DNA of 64,000 nt from Collinsella sp. 4_8_47FAA (GCF_000763055.1 NZ_KN214135.1:106127-170126); one strand, 5' to 3'. Numbered from the stretch's first letter, positions 46,502 to 55,251 are shown. Made by a program: numbers and translations. Notes: generated by a model from the letters alone, not told the origin.

Positions 46502-47494
46502 ATGGATTCGAATCTCAAACAGCTGCTCTATACGCATACCGAGACCGAAGAGTGGCATCGCACACATCCGGGAGAGCTCAGCCCGCGATATAACAGGGTG
46601 GAAACCACAACCATTAACGGCGAAGAGGTCTATCTGTTTGATTGGAAAGAAACTCTCGACGAAAACCCCGTGGGCCTTATCAAGGAGTCGCGCTTTACCG
46701 ATATTCCTCCTCATATCAATCGAGATATGGAGCTTAACTACGTGTACGACGGCGTCTGCACGTTTATCGTCAACGGACGGCGACTACCCCTTAAAAAGGG
46801 CGACGTGCTCATTTGCAACACCGGCGTAGTCAGAAGCGTTCCATACGTTAAGGGCGAACATGATATCGTCATTTCGATCGTCTTCAAAAAAGAAATGTTC
46901 GATTCGTTGTTCCTGAGCCAGCTACCCGGCGCGTCACCATTAACGAATCTTCTATTTGATTTTGTGTCCAAAAACCGCGAGGCCCGAAAATATCTCATTC
47001 TTCCAGAGGAATACGCCCGACATGCGCGACGCCTCATCGAGATGCTCTTTATCGAATATCACTTTAAAGATGCCTATTCCAATGAACTCATGAGGCACCT
47101 CGCCGTCAGCCTATTCCTTGTTCTCATTCGAGGACTGTACCGACGCTCCGCAACTGATAACCAGGCGATCATGTCGGACGAACGCATCGTGTCGATTCTG
47201 AATCATATTGAGCGAAGCTACGGCGACTGCACACTCGAAAGCATTGCGAGCGATACGGGTTATAGCACCAGCTATCTCAGCAGCTTGATCAAGCAAAAAA
47301 CCGGCAAAACGTTTTCGCAAATCAAGCTCAACCAGCAGCTCACAGAGGCGGCATATCTTCTCAATAACACCGAGCGCAGCGTGCAGTATGTAGCCCGAAA
47401 AGTCGGCATCTCCAACATGTCATTCTTTTACTCAAAATTCAAAGAAGCATTCGGCGAAACGCCAGGTGCGTTCAAGACGCATCGGTCTAATTAA
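46502..47494 (+). CDS. AraC family transcriptional regulator
   Basis: 330 residues. An N-terminal cupin-like sensor (DIPPHINRDMELNYVYDGVC, then FIVNGRRLPLKKGDVLICNT) is followed by a linker and two C-terminal helix-turn-helix motifs (SIASDTGYSTSYLSSLIKQK and YVARKVGISNMSFFYSKFKE, then FGETPGAFKTHR). Divergent from the GH1-PTS operon, so probably its activator, responding to a beta-glucoside or its phosphate. The gene is less GC-rich than its neighbours. Confidence 0.93.
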   Translation: MDSNLKQLLYTHTETEEWHRTHPGELSPRYNRVETTTINGEEVYLFDWKETLDENPVGLIKESRFTDIPPHINRDMELNYVYDGVCTFIVNGRRLPLKKGDVLICNTGVVRSVPYVKGEHDIVISIVFKKEMFDSLFLSQLPGASPLTNLLFDFVSKNREARKYLILPEEYARHARRLIEMLFIEYHFKDAYSNELMRHLAVSLFLVLIRGLYRRSATDNQAIMSDERIVSILNHIERSYGDCTLESIASDTGYSTSYLSSLIKQKTGKTFSQIKLNQQLTEAAYLLNNTERSVQYVARKVGISNMSFFYSKFKEAFGETPGAFKTHRSN

Positions 47495-47502
47495 AGGCGT
47501 TA

Positions 47503-48417
47503 TTACTCAGACCGATCAGCTTCGCGTGGCGCAGGAATGCACGACCGGAGCAGCGAGCGCATCGCCTCTACCAGCACAAAGCCGGCGATGGCAACCGTGA
47601 CCACCACGTCGAGCGGCGTGTTCACAAACCAGAGCAACGTCATGAGATACGACCCGGCATTAAAGGCAAAGTGCAGCAGGATCGTGTAGCGGAGCTTTCC
47701 GGTGGTCACGAGCACCCAGCCAAAGACCAGACCGGCGGCGCCCGCGTAGCAACCTTGCACCCAATTCATGTGCATAAAACCGAAGATTGCCGCCTGCAGC
47801 ACAATCGCCGCGGCGATACCCCACGTACTTGGGGCCGCCCAGGGCACCATGGCGCCGTCCTGCGCGCTCGCACGACGCCGGCGCTTCCAAAGTGGGCGGC
47901 ACTGCGGATTAAACGCTCGGAGCGAAAACTCAAAAATGATACCGCGCACCAGCAGTTCCTCGCAAAACGGAGCGCCGAGTACCGTGGTCAGGACGGCCAG
48001 ATAGCTCGTGTCGCCCATGCCCGTCTCCTCGACAAGTTCGCTGTAATCGGCCGCGGCATCGGGCAACAGCGACAGCACGGCGTCGGCCACGTAGCCAACG
48101 ACTACCTGCAGGGCCAGGCCAATCACGATAACGCAGGCGATGCGTTTCCACGCCCCACGCGCTCCCCCGCCGAGCGGACGCTCGCTTTGCCAGCGTGCCA
48201 TAAACGAACGCGGCCACAGATAACGCCACCACAGCAGTGCCATCAAAAACGACGCCGTCTGCGCGGCGGCTTGAAGCAATTGAATATCGAGGTCATCGAT
48301 CGAAAAACCCATGAACACCGATGCGACGCCAAGGGCGGAGAACAAAACGACGCTCAGGGCAATATCGGCAGCGACGACGCCAAAACAGGCAAGCGCCCAA
48401 ATCATCGCATTGAGCAT
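47503..48417 (-). CDS. CPBP family intramembrane metalloprotease
   Basis: 304 residues from ATG 48417 (GAGGAGG SD). Several membrane helices (IWALACFGVVAADIALSVVL and others). The CPBP/Abi motifs are CEELLVRGIIFEF (EExxxR, about 155), AIFGFMHMNWVQG (FxxxH) and LLHFAFNAGSYL (HxxxN). Bacterial members process or inactivate membrane peptides, and some give bacteriocin self-immunity. No bacteriocin gene is visible nearby. Confidence 0.9.
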   Translation of the reverse strand: MLNAMIWALACFGVVAADIALSVVLFSALGVASVFMGFSIDDLDIQLLQAAAQTASFLMALLWWRYLWPRSFMARWQSERPLGGGARGAWKRIACVIVIGLALQVVVGYVADAVLSLLPDAAADYSELVEETGMGDTSYLAVLTTVLGAPFCEELLVRGIIFEFSLRAFNPQCRPLWKRRRRASAQDGAMVPWAAPSTWGIAAAIVLQAAIFGFMHMNWVQGCYAGAAGLVFGWVLVTTGKLRYTILLHFAFNAGSYLMTLLWFVNTPLDVVVTVAIAGFVLVEAMRSLLRSCIPAPREADRSE

Positions 48418-48468
48418 GCCAACCTCCTCAAAACCGTTCCCTAGTTCTACCACAACTCGGCAGAGAGC

Positions 48469-48499
48469 TGATCCCATGGGGACGGAGGAAAACGGATCA
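48469..48499 (+). repeat. Hairpin unit of the GGGAC-core family
   Basis: TGATCC (48469-48474) and GGATCA (48494-48499) around CATGGGGACGGAGGAAAAC. It lies just 3' of the antitoxin gene. Confidence 0.7.
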
Positions 48500-48500
48500 C

Positions 48501-48701
48501 TTATTGATGAGAATCGGGCGCAGTGCCAAAGGCCCCGCTGGGCGAAATGTCGAACGGAAAGGTGCCGCAGCGATTGAACGCGGCGATAAACATGCGGATA
48601 GCGTTGGACGGCGTGGTGCCTACGAGCTGGGTTGCCGCCGCGAAGGCCGCCTTTTCCTCGGGCAAGACCTTCGCGACAACCGGGGTCATGTGTTCTGCCA
48701 T
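48501..48701 (-). CDS. RelB/DinJ-type antitoxin, apparently without toxin
   Basis: 66 residues from ATG 48701, with AAGGAAG upstream. MAEHMTPVVAKVLPEEKAAF and QLVGTTPSNAIRMFIAAFNR then CGTFPFDI match RelB/DinJ: a short beta strand for DNA binding, the GTTPSNAIRMF ribbon-helix-helix helix and a GxxPFD-like tail. No RelE/YafQ-type toxin ORF is next to it on either side, so it is an orphan or regulates elsewhere. A palindromic operator lies upstream, and GGGAC-family hairpins flank the locus on both sides. Confidence 0.8.
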   Translation of the reverse strand: MAEHMTPVVAKVLPEEKAAFAAATQLVGTTPSNAIRMFIAAFNRCGTFPFDISPSGAFGTAPDSHQ

Positions 48702-48815
48702 GGCGCTTCCTTTTTGAAACGACGGTGGTGCGGATAGATGCGGGCCACGCGGCTGGGCGACGGGCTGTGAAGGCAACCCGATTGGCCCGCATCTGGAGTT
48801 TGTTTCTACGGCGTT

Positions 48816-48844
48816 GGTATTACTTGGTATTCCTAAGTATTACC
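48816..48844. promoter_or_regulatory. Candidate operator of the RelB/DinJ-type gene
   Basis: GGTATTACTT (48816-48825) and AAGTATTACC (48835-48844) form a 9-of-10 palindrome with a 9-nt spacer that repeats GGTATT. Located 115-143 bp upstream of the ATG. Confidence 0.5.
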
Positions 48845-48866
48845 CCGCAGATAGAATACCATACCC

Positions 48867-48895
48867 GACCCCATGGGAACGGAGAAAAACGGATC
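48867..48895 (+). repeat. Hairpin unit of the GGGAC-core family (degenerate)
   Basis: GACCC and GGATC (4 of 5 pairs) around CATGGGAACGGAGAAAAAC; nearly the same core and right arm as the unit at 48469-48499. Confidence 0.55.
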
Positions 48896-48916
48896 ATTTT
48901 GTTGCTGAGTAAGTAT

Positions 48917-50296
48917 TTAGAGCGTAATGATGTCCGAGATATTGAGGGCCCGAGCGTCAGCGGCATCGTGTGTGGCAAGCAACAGCATGCGGCCGTCGAG
49001 CAAGTCGAGCACGACCTCGGCGCATGCGTCGCGCGCAGCGGTATCTAAGCCGGTAAAAGGCTCGTCCAGAATCACCGCGTCGCCCGGACACAGCAGGGCT
49101 CGGGCGATCTCGACGCGGCGGCGCTGCCCGCCCGAGAGCTCGGCCACACGAGCATGTACATCGACCCCCGGCACCAGCAGGCGCAGCAGGGCTGCGGCGC
49201 TCGAGGCGTCCACGCGCGCGTCGGCGCACACCAGCACGTTATCCAAAGCCGAGGCGCCCTCTACCAGGCGCACATCCTGAAACACCATGGAGCACGGCAC
49301 GCACTCCCCCGCCGCCAGCGCAAGCAACGTCGACTTGCCCACACCCGAGGCGCCCATCACGCAGGTGCGCCCACCGGCGGGCACGCGAAGCACCAGCCCG
49401 TCGAGCGCCGCCGCCCAGGGCGCACGATCGCCCACAGCAAGCGCAAGCTCCGCCGCAGCGCCGGCGCCAGCAGAGTCGCCCGAACGCCCGCGAGCGCCAC
49501 ACCCATGCGCCCGCACGGCAGCACGCCATCCCACGGGCCCCGAAGCCCGCAGCAACCACACCAGCACGCGCTCGCATGCCCACGAGGCGGCAACGACTAG
49601 CACGGTCCACGCCAGCAGATCAGCCGTCTCAATCAAAAGCTTTGCCTGATAGATGCGCTCACCCACGGTGCCCACCGCCATGCCGATCAGCTCGGCTGCC
49701 ACGCCGGCCTTCCAGCTCATGCCGATCACGGCGCGGGCGCACGAAAGCACAAACGGCAGCACCTCGCGCCAGGTATGGACGCAAAACAGGCGCCAGCCGC
49801 GCACGCCATGCAGACGGAACATCTGCTCCAGCGGTTTATCCACTTGTGCCAAGCCCTCGGCCAGCGAAAAATACACGCCCGGCAGCGCCATCAAAAAGAC
49901 CGCCGCGATGCTCACGCGCGCCGACCCCAGCCAAATGAGCAGCAGGACCACCACGCAGGCGACCGGCGTCGCCTTTACAAACGACAGTGCCGGAGCCACC
50001 AGGTGCGCAAACGCCCGCGAACGTGACGAAATCCCGGCAAGCACGCCACCACACGCCGCGGCAAGCGCCAGCCCGCCCAGTATTCGCGCGCCCGAGCCCG
50101 CCAAAATCGCCCAGGTACCGCCATCGCGCACCAGGCGCAGCAGCGCCAGGGCAACAACACCCGGCCCAGGCAAGATCAACGGCTGCGCCACCAGCGCCGC
50201 CACCAGCATCCACGCGGCAAGCCAAAAGGCGGCGACGGCACCTGCTGCCGCCACCGCCTTCATACGCTCCGTCATTTGTCGAGCAAACGCACGCAC
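48917..50296 (-). CDS. Fused ABC transporter permease and ATPase
   Basis: 459 residues. Residues about 1-250 are a nitrate/sulfonate/taurine-type permease (about six membrane segments; the EAA-like loop is LEQMFRLHGVRGWRLFCVHT). Residues about 270-459 are an ABC ATPase: Walker A GASGVGKSTLLALAAG, Q-loop MVFQDVRL, signature ELSGGQRRRVEIARALL, Walker B AVILDEPFTGLD, switch THDAA. The segment between Walker A and the Q-loop is only about 12 residues, shorter than usual. Fusion of permease and ATPase is uncommon in this importer class. Last gene of the hydrogenase operon, 3 bp after the binding-protein gene. Confidence 0.9.
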   Translation of the reverse strand: MRAFARQMTERMKAVAAAGAVAAFWLAAWMLVAALVAQPLILPGPGVVALALLRLVRDGGTWAILAGSGARILGGLALAAACGGVLAGISSRSRAFAHLVAPALSFVKATPVACVVVLLLIWLGSARVSIAAVFLMALPGVYFSLAEGLAQVDKPLEQMFRLHGVRGWRLFCVHTWREVLPFVLSCARAVIGMSWKAGVAAELIGMAVGTVGERIYQAKLLIETADLLAWTVLVVAASWACERVLVWLLRASGPVGWRAAVRAHGCGARGRSGDSAGAGAAAELALAVGDRAPWAAALDGLVLRVPAGGRTCVMGASGVGKSTLLALAAGECVPCSMVFQDVRLVEGASALDNVLVCADARVDASSAAALLRLLVPGVDVHARVAELSGGQRRRVEIARALLCPGDAVILDEPFTGLDTAARDACAEVVLDLLDGRMLLLATHDAADARALNISDIITL

Positions 50297-50299
50297 GGG

Positions 50300-51355
50300 C
50301 TACTCCATGTAGTAGAAATCGTCAGCCGGGAGCTTGCCACCCACGGCGCTCGCGTCCGCATCGGCCAGCACCTGCAGGTACCCACCGAGCGCCGCCTTCA
50401 TATCCTTCCCCGTCTGGCGCACGAGCATGCACCCGGGAATCGCCTTTTCGGCAATCGTGGCGTTATCCACGATGCCTGCATCGACCACGGCCTGCGCCCA
50501 GTCCGCCGGCGCCGCGTTCACGGCCTTCACGCTCGCCGCATGGCAGCTCAAGAATTCCGTCACGGCCTCGGGATGCTCCTCGGCAAAGGCACGACGCACC
50601 ACGGTCACGCCCGTCAGCAAACGGGAGCCCGTGTCACCCGCCAGTTCGTCCCACACATCAGTCAGGCTCACCGGTGCCGACAGCTTGCCCTCGCTCTTGG
50701 CGATGGCCGCCGTCTTGAACGGCTCGGGTAGCACGCCCACGGCAGTCGGGTCGGCAAGCAGAGCCGAGAGCACCTCGGTAGGCTCGCTCTTAAACTCGAG
50801 CGCCACCTGACCGGCCAAGCCCGCGCGCTCCAACAGGTAGTTCATGACGTACTCCGGCGTGGTGCCCTTGCCCGTCATATAGACAGTATGGCCCGCCAGA
50901 TCGCCAAACGAGGCCACACTCGCGTCGCCCGTCACAACGTTCAGCACGCCCAGCGTGTTGATGTCGATGACCTGCACCGCACCCTCAGTCTTGTTGTAGA
51001 GCACGCTCGCCACGTTGGCGGGCACCAGGGCGATATCGATATCGCCCTGAATGACCTTGGGCACAATCTCGTCGGCGGCAGTGTTGATCGCAAAGTCGAA
51101 CTCATTGTCCGTGGCACCGTCGGCCGCCTGGTCCATAAACTGCACCAGGCCAATCGACGTCGGCCCCTTGAGCGAGGCGACGTGTACCTCGACCGGCTCT
51201 GCGGCAGCACCGGCGCCGTCCGTGGCAGCCGAGCCCGCGGCGGACCCGACACCGGCAGCCCCGCCGCCACAGCCCGCGAGCGCAAGCGACAGGGTGCCCA
51301 TGGCGAGCGCCGAGGCAAACCCCCGGCGCGACATCTCAAAATCAAACGCGCGCAT
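50300..51355 (-). CDS. ABC transporter substrate-binding lipoprotein
   Basis: 351 residues. The signal MRAFDFEMSRRGFASALAMG, then LALAGC, has twin arginines and a lipobox (Cys29), so it may be a Tat-exported lipoprotein. The mature domain resembles NMT1/sulfonate-type binding proteins (HVASLKGPTSIGLVQFMDQA, IQGDIDIALVPANVASVLYN, GKGTTPEYVMNYLLERAGL). It supplies the fused permease-ATPase downstream. The substrate is unknown. Start ATG 51355 lies just after the hydrogenase stop; a GTG at 51364 is an alternative. Confidence 0.88.
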   Translation of the reverse strand: MRAFDFEMSRRGFASALAMGTLSLALAGCGGGAAGVGSAAGSAATDGAGAAAEPVEVHVASLKGPTSIGLVQFMDQAADGATDNEFDFAINTAADEIVPKVIQGDIDIALVPANVASVLYNKTEGAVQVIDINTLGVLNVVTGDASVASFGDLAGHTVYMTGKGTTPEYVMNYLLERAGLAGQVALEFKSEPTEVLSALLADPTAVGVLPEPFKTAAIAKSEGKLSAPVSLTDVWDELAGDTGSRLLTGVTVVRRAFAEEHPEAVTEFLSCHAASVKAVNAAPADWAQAVVDAGIVDNATIAEKAIPGCMLVRQTGKDMKAALGGYLQVLADADASAVGGKLPADDFYYME

Positions 51356-51357
51356 CG

Positions 51358-53169
51358 CTAGCACGTCCCCTCGTTAGGCATCGTCCATGCGTGATGATCG
51401 GTATGCAGCAATTCCTCGGCCAGCGGCGAGAGCGGCGCACCCAAGAACTCGCTATAGCACGCCTGGACATCGGGATTCTCATGCGAGAAGCGAATCTCGG
51501 CGTTCGCATCGAGGCCCCAGAGCACCTGGCCGCGCTCGGCCGCCAGCTCGCAGCCGTCGTGGATGGGCTGACCGCCGCCACCGACGCAGCCGCCCGGGCA
51601 TGCCATAACCTCAACGAAGTCATAGCTCACACGGCCGTCGCGAATCGCGTCGAGCAGGCGGGCAGCGTTGCCCAGCCCGTGCGCCACGGCAACACGCACC
51701 TTAGTGCCATCGATATCGGCGACGGCTTCCTTCCAGCCGTCGAGTCCACGCACGTCGGTAAAGAAATCCGCATCGGGGTTCTTGCCCGTCACCAGGTAGT
51801 AAGCCGAGCGCACAGCAGCCTCCATCACACCGCCCGTGGCGCCAAAGATCACACCCGCGCCCGTGCCAAAGCCCAGCGGCGTGTCGAGCGGCTCCTCGAC
51901 CAGCGTGTCCACGCCCACGTGGCTCGCGCGGATCATGCGCACCATCTCGCGCACCGTCAGCGCAACATCTACGTCGGGCGCGCCGCCCTCGCCCACCATG
52001 CTCGGCAGCGCGCACTCGGCCTTCTTGGCCGTGCACGGCATCACGGACACCGCGAACAGGCGCTCTGGCTCCACGCTCAGCGCCTTGGCGTAGTAGGTCT
52101 TGGCAATAGCGCCGAACATCTGCTGCGGCGACTTGGACGTGGACAGGCTGTCGACAAACTCGGGGTAACGTGCCTTCACAAAGCGCACCCAGCCCGGGCA
52201 GCAGCTCGTAAACATGGGCCAGCCGCGGCTGTCGCCCTCACCCTTAGCGGCGGCGCTCAGGCGCTCGAGCAGCTCGGAGCCCTCCTCCATAATGGTGAGG
52301 TCGGCCGAGAAATCGGTATCGAACACGTACTCAAAGCCCACGCGGCGCAGCGCGCAAGCCAGACGCTCGACGGTTGCCTCCTCGCGCGGAATGCCGAGTT
52401 CCTCGCCCCAGGCGCTGCGAACGGCAGGCGCGATCTGCACCAGCACGATCTTGTCGGGATTAGCGAGCGCGTCAAACACGGTCTCGGTGTCGTCGCGCTC
52501 GCGCAGCGCGCCCGTCGGGCAATGCGTGATGCACTGGCCGCACGCGACGCAATCGGTCTTGCCGATCGGCACGCGCCCGCGGGTGCCCACGGCGGTATGC
52601 GTGGCGCGGTTGGTCAGGTCCCAAATCCCTAGGCCCTGTACGCTCTCGCACACCTTGATGCAGCGCATGCATTTAATGCACTTGTCGTTTTCGCGGATGA
52701 TGGGGAAATCGAAATCCCAGCCCTCGCCCGCCAAATGCCTTTGAAACGGCAGATAGAAAATGCCCAGGTCGTTGGCAATGGTCTGCAGGTTGCAGTTACC
52801 GCTGCGCACACAGCTCGTGCAGCGTGAATCGTGCTGCGAAAGCAGCAGCTGCACGTTGGTGCGGCGCGCCTCGCGGGCCTTGGGGCTGTTGGTGTGGACC
52901 ACCATGCCATCGAGCACGTAGTTGTTGCAGGCGGCAACCAGCTGGTCGCAGCCCTCAACCTCGACCACGCACACGCGGCAGCCGCCGATCTCGTTTAGAT
53001 CGCGCAGGTAGCACAGGGTGGGAATCTGGATGCCGACGGACTTGGCCGCGTCCAGGATCGTGGTGTGCTCGGGTACCACGACTTCGCAGTTATCGATAAT
53101 GAGCCTGACCATGTTGTGCGCTCCGTTTTCGCTGTTATCGCCGACGGTGATTTTGTTGAGCTCTACCAT
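51358..53169 (-). CDS. hydA: Group A [FeFe]-hydrogenase catalytic subunit
   Basis: 603 residues from ATG 53169 (GGAGGAA SD). Reversible H2 formation in the cytosol. N-terminal 2Fe-2S domain (CYLRDLNEIGGCRVC), His-type cluster (HDSRCTSCVRSGNCNLQ), two 4Fe-4S clusters (CIKCMRCIKVCE and CVACGQCITHCPTGAL), then the H-cluster motifs: L1 TSCCPGWVRF (about 321), L2 MPCTAKKAE (about 376) and L3 EVMACPGGCVGGGGQP (about 521). It overlaps the upstream FAD protein gene by 7 bp, so the two are translated together. No HydE/F/G maturases are in the window. Confidence 0.97.
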   Translation of the reverse strand: MVELNKITVGDNSENGAHNMVRLIIDNCEVVVPEHTTILDAAKSVGIQIPTLCYLRDLNEIGGCRVCVVEVEGCDQLVAACNNYVLDGMVVHTNSPKAREARRTNVQLLLSQHDSRCTSCVRSGNCNLQTIANDLGIFYLPFQRHLAGEGWDFDFPIIRENDKCIKCMRCIKVCESVQGLGIWDLTNRATHTAVGTRGRVPIGKTDCVACGQCITHCPTGALRERDDTETVFDALANPDKIVLVQIAPAVRSAWGEELGIPREEATVERLACALRRVGFEYVFDTDFSADLTIMEEGSELLERLSAAAKGEGDSRGWPMFTSCCPGWVRFVKARYPEFVDSLSTSKSPQQMFGAIAKTYYAKALSVEPERLFAVSVMPCTAKKAECALPSMVGEGGAPDVDVALTVREMVRMIRASHVGVDTLVEEPLDTPLGFGTGAGVIFGATGGVMEAAVRSAYYLVTGKNPDADFFTDVRGLDGWKEAVADIDGTKVRVAVAHGLGNAARLLDAIRDGRVSYDFVEVMACPGGCVGGGGQPIHDGCELAAERGQVLWGLDANAEIRFSHENPDVQACYSEFLGAPLSPLAEELLHTDHHAWTMPNEGTC

Positions 53170-54995
53170 TCCAGGTTCCTCCCTCCGCGGAACGCACCAA
53201 AGCCAAAGTGGTCGCAGCGCAGGCAGCGGCTCGCCTCTTGGCGTGCCTCCTCCTCGGTAAGGCCCTGTTCGACCAGATTCCAATCGTGAATGCGCTCGCC
53301 GGCCTCGCGCTCGCCCAGCTCGCAGCGGCCGCACTCGTGCTTGCCCTTAAACTGAACGGTCGGCAGCTCAACCTCGAGCTTAATCTTGTGGTCGAAGCCC
53401 AGGTAGCGGTCGATATTTGCCGAAGCCACGCGACCGGCGTTGATGGCACGGATGACGGTGGCGGGGCCGGTCTGGCAGTCGCCGCCGCTAAAGAGGCCAT
53501 CGAAGTTGGGCACGGCACCGTCCGAGTCGGTAACCACGCAACCCCACTTGCAGGCGATGCCCATGTCCTCAAACGGCTTGGAATCGATGTCCTGGCCAAT
53601 GGCGACAAACACGCGCTCGCAGGGGATGACGCGCTCGGGCGTAGCGGCGGCACGCGGAGCCGGACGACCGCGGCGGGGCTCGCCGATAATCTGCGGTTGC
53701 ACGCGCAGGCCGCTCACGCGACCATCTTCGCCCGTCTCGATGGCGAGCGGCGCCGTGAGCTCCAGAACCTCGCAACCCTCGGCCTGGGCACCGGCAATCT
53801 CGGCGTCCTGGGCCGTCATATCGCAGATGCGACGGCGGTAGACGATGCTCACCTTTTCGGCACCGCAGCGCACGGCAGAGCGCGCCACGTCCATGGCCAC
53901 GTTGCCGCCGCCGATGACGCACACGCGCTGGCCGCTCAGGTCGGGCAGCTCGTCGTCTCCGATGGCGCGCAGCATCTTGACGGCCGACTCCACGCCGGGC
54001 GCCTCTTCACCCGGAAGGCCGAGCTTCTTGTCGCTATGGGCACCGATGGCCAGGTAGACGGCATCGAACTCGTCGCGCAGGCGAGCGAGCTCCTCGCCGT
54101 TCACGGAGTGATCGAGCTCAACGTCGATGCCGGCGCTCAAGATCCAGTCGATCTCGGCCTGCAGGCGCTCGCGCGGCAGACGATAGCTGGGGATGCCGTA
54201 GCGCAGCATGCCGCCCAAGTGGTGGCGCTGCTCAAAAATGGTCACCTTGTGGCCCATCACGGCCAGGTAGTAGGCACAGGAAAGGCCAGCCGGGCCGCCG
54301 CCGATCACGGAGACGCGCTTACCGGTGTTGTCCACTACATGCGGCTTGTGGTCGTTGAGGTCACTGTGCTCAACGGCAAAACGCTTGAGGGCGAGGATGT
54401 TCATGGGGTCGTCGACCATGCCACGGCGGCAATGCATCTCGCAGGGATGCTCGCACACCAGGCCGCAAACGAGCGGCAGCGGGTTATTCTTGCGGATGAC
54501 CTTGACGGCATCGGCATAGCGGCCGGCCTCGACGAGCGAAATGTAACCGGGAATGTCGACATGCGCCGGACAGCCCGAGACGCACGGGACGCGGGCCTCG
54601 CGGTCAAAGCCACAGGAGTGCTCGCGGATGTGGTGCTCAAAATCGTCACGGAAACCGCGGATAGCCGTAAGCGCCATGGCGCCGGCCTCGTAACCGATGG
54701 CGCAATCGCTCGAAAGATAGATGGTGCGGGCGGTGCGCTCGATCAGATTGAGCGTGGACTCGTCGGCGCGGCCCTCGAGCACATCGGCGAGCAGATCGCT
54801 CAGCGCGCTCAGGCCCACGCGGCAGGGCGTGCACTTGCCGCAGCTCTGGGTGGAGCACAGGTTGACGAGCGCTGCCGTAAACTCAACGGGACACGGGGCG
54901 AGCGAACTCACCGCCAGACGACGTCCGAGCGCATCGTGCAGGTCGTCCATGACGGCCTGAGCGTGGCTGCGTTCCATTACGTGCAGTCGAGCCAT
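53163..54995 (-). CDS. NuoF-C-terminal/GltD-like FAD oxidoreductase, hydrogenase partner
   Basis: 610 residues from ATG 54995. The first 120 residues match the C-terminal iron-sulfur part of NuoF (CSTQSCGKCTPCRVGLSALS) without the NADH/FMN domain. The rest is a glutamate-synthase-small-subunit-like flavoprotein: an N-terminal cluster domain (CVSGCPAHVDIPGYISLVEA, CGLVCEHPCEMHCRRG), the FAD Rossmann motif VIGGGPAGLSCAYYLA and the NAD(P)H Rossmann motif VIGGGNVAMDVARSA, ending with CGRCELG and CLRCDHFG. It probably passes electrons between NAD(P)H and the hydrogenase. First gene of the four-gene operon. Confidence 0.93.
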   Translation of the reverse strand: MARLHVMERSHAQAVMDDLHDALGRRLAVSSLAPCPVEFTAALVNLCSTQSCGKCTPCRVGLSALSDLLADVLEGRADESTLNLIERTARTIYLSSDCAIGYEAGAMALTAIRGFRDDFEHHIREHSCGFDREARVPCVSGCPAHVDIPGYISLVEAGRYADAVKVIRKNNPLPLVCGLVCEHPCEMHCRRGMVDDPMNILALKRFAVEHSDLNDHKPHVVDNTGKRVSVIGGGPAGLSCAYYLAVMGHKVTIFEQRHHLGGMLRYGIPSYRLPRERLQAEIDWILSAGIDVELDHSVNGEELARLRDEFDAVYLAIGAHSDKKLGLPGEEAPGVESAVKMLRAIGDDELPDLSGQRVCVIGGGNVAMDVARSAVRCGAEKVSIVYRRRICDMTAQDAEIAGAQAEGCEVLELTAPLAIETGEDGRVSGLRVQPQIIGEPRRGRPAPRAAATPERVIPCERVFVAIGQDIDSKPFEDMGIACKWGCVVTDSDGAVPNFDGLFSGGDCQTGPATVIRAINAGRVASANIDRYLGFDHKIKLEVELPTVQFKGKHECGRCELGEREAGERIHDWNLVEQGLTEEEARQEASRCLRCDHFGFGAFRGGRNLEW

Positions 54996-55059
54996 AAGAT
55001 CCCCTCTCACATGGCAGCCCGGAGGCGAGGCCGGGCGAAATTGCTACACGCACAACACT

Positions 55060-55080
55060 GACCTAAAAAGTTGTTAGGTC
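55060..55080. promoter_or_regulatory. Palindrome upstream of the hydrogenase operon
   Basis: GACCTAA-AAAGTTG-TTAGGTC, 7-bp perfect arms, 65 bp before the first start codon: candidate operator or leader hairpin. Confidence 0.5.
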
Positions 55081-55156
55081 TCCACGCAGTTCGGCAGGCG
55101 GCATGAAATGTCACCCTCAGCGGTGAAATAGAACATTACCGCAGATAAATGCCATA

Positions 55157-55178
55157 TTTGGTAAAACGCGTTACCAAA
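55157..55178. promoter_or_regulatory. Second palindrome upstream of the hydrogenase operon
   Basis: TTTGGTAA-AACGCG-TTACCAAA, 8-bp perfect arms. The arm-spacer-arm layout recalls LacI- or Rex-type operators but matches neither consensus exactly. Confidence 0.5.
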
Positions 55179-55181
55179 CGA

Positions 55182-55219
55182 CAATGCCCCGCCCACGCAA
55201 TCACGTGGACGGGGCATTG
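55182..55219 (-). terminator. Hairpin at the end of the GH4-PTS operon
   Basis: CAATGCCCCG...CCACG pairs with CGTGG...CGGGGCATTG (about 15 bp). The T-run is poor (TTGTCGTTTGG on the minus strand). Confidence 0.65.
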
Positions 55220-55251
55220 CTCTAGGTATGCGGTCAGCGACCCTGTTGCTT

